From: Atopsyche davidsoni
Lineage: Eukaryota; Arthropoda; Insecta; Trichoptera; Hydrobiosidae
DNA length: 64,000 bases
Assembly: GCA_022113835.1 (NCBI GenBank)
Contig: JAILWY010000027.1
Span: forward strand, 12,650,501-12,714,500
Direction: 5' to 3'
The notes beneath the pieces are model-generated. The model saw only the letters and a list, made by a program, of their open reading frames with translations, did no database searches and was not told the DNA's origin. The position numbers were made by a program, and so were the translations under genes. Position 1 is the stretch's first letter. Every line of letters begins with the position of its first letter. Positions 12,560 to 23,600 of this stretch are shown here, one piece after another.

Positions 12560-14866
12560 TACAAATGCATGTGTTAAGCAATTGTTTTAATAGTAAGTAG
12601 AAAAACTGTATTGCGATGAGCTGAGTTATGATCGGAGCTCTCTCGGAACAGGAATTAGAGTTCTCGGTCGGTGATTCCGATAGCAATGGTCAAAAGCTCT
12701 CGGGAAACCGTTCGACCGTTTCCTTGGCTTTTGTATGAAAACTACGTGGAGGCACACAACCTTTTTATTTCGAATCAAGCACTTCATCAAAAAGTGGACA
12801 TTTCTGTGCAGGTAGGCGCAGGTCGCAGGTATTACTCACTATTAGGTCTTCACAGGCTCGGGATCCGCCCCTTTCCAATTCCCCAGCCTCGTGTTATTAC
12901 TTGGAACACAGCAACCGGGGTCGTAGCAGAAAAAGGCACCCCCCATAGAGATTAAACTGTATAATTCTGTAATGTTCGGTTTGGAACCACCATTTGGAAA
13001 TGCCTCCAGGGATTGGAAAGAATTCTTTTTAATGCTTACAAATATTAAAAGAACTTATTCCCTGAAATGTATTTTTGCCTCTAGGCTAAAAGTTGAAGAA
13101 TATTAAAATAACTTTTATATCAAAGAGATCCTAACAATTTACTTTTTTACCGATGAACAATTATTTTTGCATAAAACGAGGTTTTCCGTTTTGTTACATT
13201 ATAAAAAAGAAAATTATATTTTGATGGCCCAATAGCACAGTAGTTACAACGTTAAATTTAAGGGTAATTATTTTTAATGAACAAGACTTACCTTTTTTTA
13301 GCACAAATACAAAAATATTATAAAATACTACTGTGATATCTGAGGTTATCTACATTGAGTTAAGAGACATCATATTTGTCAGTGTAAATTGTTTTTTTTA
13401 TTTTTTTAATTCAATTAAAATGAGCTGTAGTTTATTCCGCTTATATACGTGTAATAAAAAAATCATCAGACGTTCAGTCGTGAATAGAAAATCACGAAAT
13501 ATTATTTTCATTTAAATATACTCAAGGGTAGATGTAGCCTTTCTGAGAAGCCTTCTGTGGTAGTCCAATTCGAAATTTCTCCCAAGAACATCAATGTTGC
13601 CGTTTTAACTTATCTTATTAAACTTAATCGATAAAGTAAATTACTGCGGCTTTGCTTTTGTACCGTTAAGAAGTTTTGATTTTCTTTCCACGGGAAAATA
13701 GATTTTATGTGGTTACGTGGAAGGTAACGGCTGTCAAGTATTATTGCAAATTGTGTTGAAATATATCTATAATACTCGTTTTTAGTTTAAGGGGAAAATT
13801 CATGGGCAGTGTAAAAATCAATGTGTTTTTCTATAGCAAGAGTTAAGATTTGATTCAAATGGTTTATAATATACTTTCATTAAAATTTTTATTAAGATCA
13901 AAAGAAATCATTTTTTTAAATATATGTTATTCTATGTTTTTTTAAATTGTATGTATACTAATATTTTTAAATGATTTATTTCCTAAAGTTTTGAATATTA
14001 CAATATTTTAAATAGAGATTTTCATATTTATCAGTATAAAATAATTTTAGAGTCGTCTCAGAGTTACTTCCTAGTAATATTTACTAATGAATCATGCGTC
14101 AAAGGAAAACGCTCGTAATTTTAGCACTGCTTCTGAAATGTTATAAATTTAATATTAACTAAACTATAATAAATTCATATTATTATTTTAGACTAACTTC
14201 TCGGACTGGATGTACGAAATTGAGACCCTTTCAGTGGTTTCCACATAAATGTACCCTACTCCAGCTTCTGGCGCACCAGCAACACAATGAAAGTGGCCAT
14301 CGAACTGAGTCGCACAAACCTCGCTATTATTGCTGACTGAAACATGGGATTTCAGTATCAAACGTAATTACCCAGTGATACGAAATCGCATTATATTGAT
14401 GGTTATATCAGACAACATGGCCCGTCATAGGGTCACCACAATTTACAAAACACTAAAATAATAAATTAAATATACACAGAAAGTACTTGTTAGAATTCCA
14501 TTGTAATGTTTTAGTAAAAAATACTGAGTTAATAAATAATCAAAATATCTTTTTTAATGCTTGTCTTGAGTTTTTAGAGTCAATAGTTTATCATAAAAAT
14601 ACATTTTTTTTCTTAACTATTGAACGATTATACAACCCTTTTATATTTATTAGGATAAAATTCATACAGTAAAATATCAAAGTAAACAAAATATTAATGA
14701 CCAATCAGCCGTACGACCACTCCTATTAGTGGGTTACATAGAAAACCTTTTTAGTGCACTAAATATTTAAATTGATCATTAAATAAAGTTTATCAAATAA
14801 GGCTAACATATGTAAAATTATAAAACTTAACAAATAAAAAACATATTTAAAGCTGTATTTGTTTTC
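12560..14866. other. Non-coding stretch with two GC islands
   Basis: GC islands at about 12620-12955 and 14200-14350 carry open frames without recognisable protein similarity or splice support. The short dispersed motif recurs at 14475-14513. Otherwise AT-rich. Confidence 0.5.
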
Positions 14867-14868
14867 TA

Positions 14869-15876
14869 CGAGGGCGGTCCGATAAGTACTTAGCCTACAA
14901 AAGAAAAACAAAAATTTTGGAAAAGTGGCGATTTATTTATCAAAATAGTCTCCTTTTAGCTCGATACACTTGACCCAGCGATGCTCCAACTTCTTCAACC
15001 CATCTGAAAAATACCTTTTCTCGAGGTCTGCAAAGTAGGCCTCCGTGGCGGCGATGACCTCCTCATTCGACTTAAATTTCTGCCCGGTGAGTGACTTTTT
15101 CAAGTTTGGAAACCATATAAAATCGCACGGGGCCAAATCTGGAGAATACTGTGGATGGGAGAGCAATTCGATCAATTTGGCCGTGACGACGGCGGAGGTG
15201 TGAGCCGGTGCGTTGTCATGGTAGAAAAACACTTTTTTCTTCGCCAAATGGGGCCGTTTTTTCTGCAATTCGGCGTCGAATCGTCCCAATAATTCGGCAT
15301 AGTAGAGCCCTTTGTAGTCCCATAATTTTTCCCTTCTCCAGGTAGTCAATGTAGATCACACCTTGTGAATCCTAGAAAACGGTGGCCATCACCTCTCCGG
15401 CCGATAGGATAGTCTTCGCCTTCTTCGGAGCACGTTCGCCGGGTGGTGAAGTCCACTGTTTCGACTGTTCCTTGGTCTCTGGTGTGTACCATTGGATCCA
15501 TGTTTCATCAACGGTCACGAAACGACGCAGAAACTCCTTCAGATTGCGCTTAAACAGCGTCAAACACTGCTCCGAAGTGGTCTCACGGTTGCGCTTGTTG
15601 TCTGGAGTGAGCAAACGCGGCACCCATCGCGCCGACAGCTTTCTCTTGCCCAAATGTGCATGCAGGATATAACCCACGCGATCTTTTGAGATGCCTACTG
15701 TTTCAGCTATCTCACGCACCTTCAATCGGCGGTCTGCTAATACGAGACCGTAGATTTTTGTCACGTTATCCTTTATGGTAGCCATTTTCGAGGCTCATCA
15801 AAAACCGACGTGCGACCACGTTGAAACTCGCTAAACCAATTTTTGATGGTCTAAGTACTTATCGGTACCGCCCTCG
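14869..15876 (-). mobile_element. mariner element, internally deleted
   Basis: TA dinucleotides flank the element (14867-14868 and 15877-15878). The terminal inverted repeats are CGAGGGCGGTCCGATAAGTA on the left and CGAGGGCGGTACCGATAAGT on the right (reverse complement), identical apart from one inserted base. At about 1008 bp it is shorter than the usual 1.3 kb: the inner edge of the right repeat runs directly into the codon region around residue 40 of a transposase (IKNWFSEFQRGRT), so the first part of the gene is deleted. Confidence 0.93.
14933..15785 (-). pseudogene. mariner transposase, broken
   Basis: The remnant covers most of a mariner (IS630/Tc1-mariner) transposase: second helix-turn-helix (REIAETVGISKDRVGYILHAH), WVPRLL linker, and the catalytic core. 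All three acidic residues of the D,D34D triad can be seen, in VTVDETW, HDNAPAH and YSPDLAPCDF. It is dead: the N-terminus is deleted, there is a frameshift just before 15785, a TGG-to-TAG stop in the motif that should read FWDSQG near 15370, and a frameshift near 15350 after DYLEKGK. The two long open pieces are 15372-15785 and 14933-15349. Confidence 0.93.
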
Positions 15877-15878
15877 TA

Positions 15879-17969
15879 TAGTGCTTTATAAAATAAGTTG
15901 TTTAAGATTATCTTTTTTTGACACACATGTAAAATAATGATTAAAAGTTACGAAGATCGGTCTCTTATGACGGTTTCAAATTTGTTAATATTAGACGCGG
16001 GGGAATATTTGAGAAGAGGACGTTTAAATAATTGAAATGAAAATACCTCTCAATGGAGGTTTTGCTGCAGCCCTCGCCGAGCCCAATTACAGGCGACCAT
16101 CCTGCTCCGCTGCCGGGCCATTCATAACCGCTCTACTGGAAAAGCTAGAGATGAAAATCCTGTAGGCAATATTTCACAGGGATGGGGAAAATTCATTACT
16201 TATAAAAGAATTTATAGTGATTAATTACGTTTAACTTACTTTGGGAAGTTATCAGATATAAAAGACAGAGCCTTAAGCGAGTTCTTTAATATATTTTTAA
16301 AAAATCATTAAACATTAGTTTCGCGTCATTTTAAATCTAGATTGATTTATTTTTTAATAAAGATTTTAGTTATACCTTAGGCTGATATTAAATATTCTGA
16401 AGGAGTTTTGCAATCGGTTTAAAAATATTTACTCTGAGCTCACTTACCAAGAATAAATAAGTGATGAACACATTTTTATCTGTATTTGAGTACCCAACCG
16501 TTTTGGCACTACTAAATATTGTTTAATTTTTAATAAAGCTTTTAAATAAAGTTGAAAGATAAAAAAAAAACTTAACTTTTTGGCTAAGTGGATTTTAATC
16601 GTTAACTCACACTTAATGAAAAATCACTTAATATTAAAGGCTACGCAGAAATATATTGACAAACTAAAAAATAAGGAAGGGAATATTTTTTTAATTTAAG
16701 TTTTTTTATACTATAACCAGCAGCCCTTGCAAGCTCACTGATAGATGAAAACCTACCCTCACTTTCTCGTTCCGGATTGTTTCTATCTCACCCTCTTTCG
16801 TAGAGCGGCACATCTTCTAACAACGATATTTATGAACAACTTTGAAACCAACCTTAAACTTAGCTCATTTGCCATGCAACCAACATATTTTCATTGAAAA
16901 TTAATTTAATATAAAACCATTAATTACCAAACTCCATGTACGACTTTTTTATTTTCTCAAACAAATGAATAAATCCATAAATTAAATTTATGCAGAAGTA
17001 TTACAAAAGCTCTGCTTATTTCCATATTGTTTGTTCGTTAAATTTTTCATGATGATAAAATTCAAATTACAATAATCTACAAACGCGTATATTTTTTTAT
17101 TTATATAAATAATATTAATAAATAAAAACACTGGGAAAGAGATTTCCATTAGTGGTTTTCACGTCTCACGTTCATCGAGAAAAACAGAGAATACGCGAAC
17201 TCGAAATATTATATTTTATATATATATATATATTCTTATTATAACTATACATTATAAATATTATTGAAATGGATAAATTTCACGAAGCCTTATTGAACCA
17301 ACCACACGATTTTCTCGATATAACTTCTCGATATAAGTTCTTTTAACAAATGGGGTTTGTTTTCGTATTCTGTTCCTCTCATCTTATATGATAATTAAGG
17401 GGGTGAAACAATAGTATACTACCTCATATTTCTAAATGAAAATAATGAACCATAAACTGTTTGTGCTTGAAAAGATCCCTGGCTTCAATCACTGCGAAAA
17501 TATTATTAAATATCAGTTTATTTGTATAATTTAGGATAGCACACGGCGCTGCGTGTTTTAGAAGTATCCACAACTATTTGTAATAATTGTATTAACACAC
17601 ATTAAATCAGAAACCACGATATTCTATATAAGACATATTTTTTGGCGATTACTTCTCATTTTGGTTTTTAAAAAAAATTGTGTTATAGATATATTTAAAG
17701 ACATCGTTTATCGTTAGTATTGAGACTATTTATGACAAACGAGATAATTTTGTGTTAGGGAAGAAACTGAAATCGTTCAGGAAACATTGGAGAGGTTTGC
17801 AAAGATCACAGTTTGACTGAAACTTTTGATATTGAAATATCAAACTTACTATTGCAAAAATATTGGAAAATTTCTGGTATACTAATGGAACTGATCTTAG
17901 TTTTATTGAATTACAAACTTTTCTGGGGCTACGAAATCAAAATTTATTCAATATATTCTAAAATTATTT
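15879..17969. other. AT-rich non-coding stretch
   Basis: No gene. A small GC-richer patch at about 16060-16150 includes CCAATTACAGG, a homeodomain-type word. A (TA)n tract lies at 17215-17232. Confidence 0.55.
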
Positions 17970-17982
17970 AATTTAAAATTAT

Positions 17983-18279
17983 GTCTATTTATTGATTGGA
18001 CGTCAATCACATGCGTATTTATTACCCATTACGGGTTTACTATATTATTACTAATATGATTAGGCACATAAGTTCATACATAGAAGATGATTTAAAGAAA
18101 CTCTTAGAAAAATATCATTTATAAACGGAAGTGATTCGTTAGTACAAGGGTTAGCACACCGGCCATGTAAGCCAGGGGATGTGGGTTCAAATCCCACACA
18201 AATCACGATGATATTTTTCTGAGAGTTTCTTTAAAACATCTTCTATGTATGAACTAATGTGCCTAGTCATATTAATAAT
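17983..18279. mobile_element. Foldback tRNA-cored repeat, copy C (fullest copy)
   Basis: Order: one-sided head (about 60 bp, with the mini-hairpins seen in copies A and B), left arm 18044-18118, tRNA-like core 18133-18205, right arm 18208-18279. The arms pair over about 70 bp with a few mismatches. Arm variants particular to this copy (GTTCATAC and AAGAAACTCT) occur in both arms, while copies A and B carry GTTCACAC in both arms. Imperfect flanking repeats (17970-17982 and 18280-18293) may be a decayed target duplication. Confidence 0.8.
18133..18205 (+). tRNA. tRNA-Thr(TGT)-like core of the foldback repeat
   Basis: The 73 nt fold as a canonical cloverleaf. Acceptor GATTCGT/ACAAATC has one mismatch. 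The D arm is GTAC-AAGGGTTA-GCAC. The anticodon stem CCGGC/GCCAG holds loop CATGTAA (anticodon TGT, but A rather than T at position 33). The variable loop is GGGAT and the T arm is GTGGG-TTCAAAT-CCCAC. The A box (TAGTACAAGGG) and B box (GGTTCAAATCC) match the pol III consensus. A T5 terminator follows at 18214-18218. Because related T-arm sequence occurs in other copies of the same repeat, I read it as the tRNA-derived part of a mobile element, probably not a working tRNA. Confidence 0.6.
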
Positions 18280-18293
18280 AATTAAAAAATTAC

Positions 18294-18820
18294 TTTATTT
18301 AATTATTGTTAAAAAAATATTCTAGTTTTAAATATTTTGTGGAGAAAAAATTTTAATATTCAATTTACTGTCTACCCTATTCGGTTTATTTTTAAACGAC
18401 CAAACGATCTCAAATATAAGGCTTAAATTTGATTTTAAAAATACGAGAGCCTTAAAGAATGTGAACGCCAGACGTTTCGACTGAACTGTTCGTCTCTGAG
18501 TCGATAGACCGGAAAATTGGAACTTTGTTTCCGCACCGGATGGAGTTCGGCCAATGCTGAACATCGATTTGAAAATTTATTTTTCAGCAAAAACAAACCC
18601 TTTGATTCAGCACACTCAAATATACAGTCTTTGTATTTGTTTAGGCAGTCGAGAGTAATATTCTGATTCAAAGTATTGAAACAGAGTTTAATATTAACCG
18701 AGTTTTGAAAGTCATTAAAATAAATGATGAAAGTTTAAAATGGAATATTATTTTATTTATTATGTTTGGTATTGAGATTTTTCGTTTGACTATCTATTTG
18801 TTATTTTGCATATTTTAATA
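18294..18820. other. Non-coding stretch with a GC island
   Basis: An island at about 18440-18560 has two overlapping minus-strand ORFs of 78 codons. Neither resembles a known protein. Confidence 0.5.
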
Positions 18821-18822
18821 TA

Positions 18823-19608
18823 CGGTGTGTGCATTCATTTTTTCGCATCAGGCTATACTTTAACATTTTTGCGCTTTTGTTTTCAGTATATGTCATATCG
18901 CTGAAGTGTATATAACATTTTTTTTTGAGATCTCAACATGTCAACTTTTGTACCAACAAAACGCGATTTGCGAGAAATTTTACTTTTCTGTTTCAATTGG
19001 AAGAAAAAACCAACTGAAAGTCACCGATTGGTGTGTGAAGTTTTGGTGAACATTTAAAAAGCATTGGGAATGATTCAAAAGCAAGGAAATTGGGTGCCAC
19101 GTGAATTGAAGCCGAGAGACGTCGAAAAAAATTATGACAAAGCTCGGCCACATGTTGCTAAATCGGTTAAAACATATTTGGAAAACAGTGGATGGAAAGT
19201 TCTGCCTCACCCGCCTTATAGCCCAGACCTTGTCCCTTCCGACTACCACTTGTTTCAATCGATGCAGAATGCCCTTTCTGGAATACGCTTCACTTCTGAA
19301 CAGGGTATCAAAAATTGGCCTGATTCTTTCTTGGCTTCAAAAGACGAACAGTTCTTTTGGGATGGAATCCATAATTTGCCCGAAAGATGGGAAAAAGTAG
19401 TAGACAATACTTTGAATAGAATATATTGTACCAATTTTTTTATAATAAAGCTCCAATTTCATGAAAAAAATAATGCACACACCTTATATACTAAATACTG
19501 TCCTATCGAGTTTTTTAATTAAAGGCTATTTGAAAATATACTGTACCAATTTTTTATAATAAAGCTCCAATTTCATAAAAAAGTCCGAAAAAATTATTGC
19601 ACACACCG
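18823..19608 (+). mobile_element. Second mariner element, internally deleted, with duplicated 3' end
   Basis: TA flanks (18821-18822 and 19609-19610). Ends CGGTGTGTGCATTCATTTTT on the left and CGGTGTGTGCAATAATTTTT on the right (reverse complement). The terminal 3' segment is present twice: an inner copy at about 19432-19484 and the outer one at 19534-19608, each with ACCAATTTTTTTATAATAAA-type sequence, CTCCAATTTCAT and GCACACACC. The family differs from the 15-kb mariner in both TIR and protein. Confidence 0.9.
18938..19522 (+). pseudogene. mariner transposase with internal deletions
   Basis: The ATG at 18938 opens the usual N-terminus (FVPTKRDLREILLFCFNWKK). The frame breaks at VCEV near 19045 and continues as IGMIQKQGNWVPRELKPRD (end of the second HTH and linker). 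It then jumps straight to DKARPHVAKSVKTYL and HPPYSPDLVPSDYHLF in the catalytic core, and to a normal C-terminus (LPERWEKVV). About half of a 340-residue transposase is missing, including the first catalytic aspartate. The reading frame runs on to 19522 through the duplicated 3' end. It belongs to a different mariner subfamily from the 15-kb copy. Confidence 0.9.
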
Positions 19609-19610
19609 TA

Positions 19611-20602
19611 TAATAAAAAAATCTAAAAAAAATAGTCCAATCCAAATATTTAAAAACACGTTTCAAGATAGAATTTTCAATTGAGAAACACGTAATGATG
19701 TTAAGCTCCGACCGCATTCATTAATTGAATAAAAACTGAATCGATGGTGCTTCAGAATCACCGTGGACAATTTCCGTTCTGTCTCCCTGAAAGCCTCCCC
19801 TTTTAGCGAGGTATCTTCCTAGAAACGTCCACAGAGCTACTCTGGCCTGGCAGTACACAACCAGAATGGGCACGGCTAAAAGCTTTGAAATTTCAGAAAT
19901 TCTCTGCAGACAGGTGGCCTCTGGAAACGTATTGAACAATATTATTATGCCTTTGCTTCAATATTCATGGAATTCCTAATATATCTCCAGTAAAAGTGGA
20001 CTCTGTGTAAATGCTGCTTTATAAACAGACATTAAAATTATTTCAGCAATTAATATAAAATACTATTTGTTTAAAATGAGGAAACGAAAAAACATTTATA
20101 GATGCTGCTTTTAAGGGTGTTATGCCAATTTTGTTAATAAAATTTAACATGTTTTTCAACCTTCTTATTTCGCTATTCATGACTATTGTTAAAATATAGA
20201 ATATCAATATATTCTACTAAATCCTTTTAAAACGCAGTGAATAGTTTTTTTGTGCAATTTTTTAAAGATATTTTCATTAAATTTTTTATTTAAATTTTAA
20301 TCCGCCTTCAGAGGGTGATATCTTGTAAGTATCTACTTGAGAGCAGCCCTCGCCCGTGAGGGTTGTAGTTAGAGGCTTTTTTTTTAAGGTGCTGAGGAGA
20401 ATACGGCCTGCGCGGCCTGAAACAGAATATTAAAGTCTATAGAATATTTTAGTTGATAGAAAAAAACTAAGCTATTTTTTTTAAAATTCGTTATTCAATT
20501 TTATGAAACCCTAAACACACCTTTATAAGATTAATTTATTTTAAATTAAACAAACCACCTATCAATATCAAAGACACTACTCCAACGTCTAGATACACAA
20601 TT

Positions 20603-20677
<75 letters not shown>

Positions 20678-23600
20678 ATTTATAAATATCAAAATAATTT
20701 AAGCATTTGTACGACATTTTTAATAAATTTTCACTTGTGTTCGTTTTAAGTTGTTTCGGCTCAAGAATAAGAATTAATATCTGAAATGGCCATACTACCG
20801 AAGCCAAAATGTTGAAGCACTTATCATAATGTGACGCGGCCTCACACCCATGAATAGAATTACATTAATAATGCCTACCTTGACGTGTGTTTAAATAACA
20901 TTATTAAATTTCAATAACGTATGTATTGTCCCCATAAGTATAATATTTTCGTCTGTGTGGTTTGTTCTCAAAATTGATTTGAAAGTCACAATTATGAATA
21001 ATTGAATTAAGTTTGAAATTTATTCAAATTCCTACAAAGATATTAAATTACATACAAATTTTCACGTGTGCCCATGAAAATGATATTCTTTACTTCTAAA
21101 TTGAGTTTTTTTCTGTTTTTTATTTCTTTTTTAGATCTTTAAGTTTGATAAATTACTTCAATATCACTTGAAGTGAGTTACACAACACTTTACGGTCTTT
21201 TGTCGTTTAAATGTGAAATATTGTTGTACCTTTTGGGAAAAATTAGATAAGTTTGTGTTTTACAAAATATATATCACAGACAAAGGCGCACAGTGGAAAT
21301 GCCTTTGTGTAAATAATTGAAGTACACATCAGCAACACTATTGGAGTAACTATGAAGAAATTACATCAATAATGCTAGGTTATAAATTTTAGAAAAGTTA
21401 CCGTATAATATTTTTTATTTGATAAAATAAAAATACAATTGTTTTCAATACTTTTGACACTAGAAAGAGACACCCTGATAAGTCTTCTTGGAAATGTCTT
21501 AATCCATTGTTATAATTTTATTTGTCGCTTAGGCATTATTAAAATATTACTGTGGAAACAAGTTTTAAAAAAATGAATATATAACTTCTACTTCAAATAT
21601 TCATCAATGAATATTTAAAATTTATGATTGAGAAAGCTTTTGGTTAAATTTCACTCCGTGTTCTTCTTTAATAAAGATGTAAAAGTCTTACGCACTTTTC
21701 TTATTACAAATCAATATCACTCTTAAATCTTTTTAGAGTGAATATTTTTATTGTTTTAAAGTGATTCATCTATTGAGAGACGTTATGCGTACACATACAA
21801 TCAAAATGTCTCTAACGATGAACTATTTTAAATATTTAAACACTATTTAAGTCTCCAGACTCGGCTTATAGAGGGTAAAAGAGGATTTCCATACTATTAA
21901 GCCGGCTGTTCTGAGGCTTTGCCTACTTAGAGAGGTTCTAATACCCGAGCAATAAGAAACCTTTTTCCTTTATTTCCTTTTCTTCTTGCACAATATAAGT
22001 GCACCTAACCTTTTGTAATAAATTTACATTAAAAAGAACCATTTCATGACATTTCCGTTTATTTATAGGCGCACCCGCTTTTGGGCAAATCCAACTTCCA
22101 TTAGTATAGATAAATTGGAAATACAAAATCAAACTAATGATACAGACATAAATAAAATATTAAAACAATTTGAACATATTTACGATAGAAATGTTCAATT
22201 CAAAATATAATTATTATTATTTTAATAATTAATTATTTTTTATGAGAAATTGAGCAATACAAAGAAATTGATGTATCACGAATAGAGATGTGTTTGGAAC
22301 TTAAAAAAAAAATTTCCACGATTGATTTTCACAATATGTTTTGATTTTAAAAAATCATATTTTTATACAACTACATATCATTTTTCATTCTTTTTTTTTA
22401 TGTATAACATATAATCAAACATGTGCACGTGCTGCGAGGAAGATCACAAAATCCCCGGTGGTCCTTCGGTTGGGTCACAGACTCCATCACCGCACAGCTG
22501 GTATGACGCATAAACCTTTTGATCCATAAATGAATAATTCCCTGTGCGGCGTATATAATTCACAATTTGTTAAAAGTTTACCAAGCGTACTTTGTTTGTC
22601 GCCGTATTTGCCGTGAATAAGTGAGCAGACGGCGCGGCATTTTTCGGGTCACGTCGTGAATCTTTAAGCGCCGGCGACCGTCCCATCCCTACCGAGGCTG
22701 CACCGCACTCGACCACATAAAGTTGCAAAAGTGCATTCTTTATGAATATTAGTAATTGCGAGTATATTACTCGACGTCGACCCAGACTTTTATATGAAGC
22801 AGGCTTAAAGCTATCGCATTTAATATTCAGCTTTTTTTTATTATTCACGATAGCAGCATTTCATTTTTTTAACTCTTGAAAAAAATTACTTTCCAAACAA
22901 CCTAGTTCACATATTAATTTTTCATCTAATCTATTGATTATCATAAAATGATGATTAAAAATATTTATTAAACATCACAAAATATAATGTGTATGTGGAT
23001 TATTAACTATTGAATTAAATCTTTATTTTATTGTGGTCAAATGAATCTACAGTAAACTTGATCGAATTTAATTCCCATTCTTATTATTAATTTATAAATT
23101 TGTAAGTAATACTAGTTTTTTTATATAAAATATACACTTTTACTACACTTTCGTATAAAAATATTTTGGAATATGTAGAAACGTGGCTTATACGACGACT
23201 CAAGAAAAGTCTACAAGACTACAGCGATTACAGAACAGTTGAAATATTTAATGCCATGTGCTGGAGAGACTCGAGGCTTTGAGACATGAGAGCCACTAGA
23301 AGGCTAACTTTACCACCTTTTGGACCTTTGGATTTATAAATATTTTTCATAACAACCAGCCTTGTACAAATTCCTCTCAGGTTCCCAATATCAACGGAGG
23401 ATTCAATTGCCATATTACTTTACAAAAAAAACGTATTGAAACATTCATTAAGTATTTAATTTTTTACTATAGATTTTAAATTCTATTTCTACATTATGAA
23501 CATCTCGTCTTTTATATGCTTTACAAATCTACAGGAATTCTGACAAAAATCTTTTGATGTAATATTTAAACTGTTTTATCTTAAATAAATATTTCAAAAA

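Noticed and set aside
12671..12955. 94-codon plus-strand ORF
   Set aside because: Lies in a GC island; no recognisable domain, no splice context, and composition alone explains the open frame.
18133..18205. A functional nuclear tRNA-Thr gene
   Set aside because: A at position 33, an acceptor mismatch, and its place inside a repeated foldback element argue for a tRNA-derived repeat core.
7971..18279. CRISPR array or bacterial-type repeat
   Set aside because: Copies are kilobases apart with long arms, no regular spacers, in a eukaryotic context.
20601..20807. 68-codon minus-strand ORF ending in IYIYIY
   Set aside because: It is produced by the TA/TG microsatellite.
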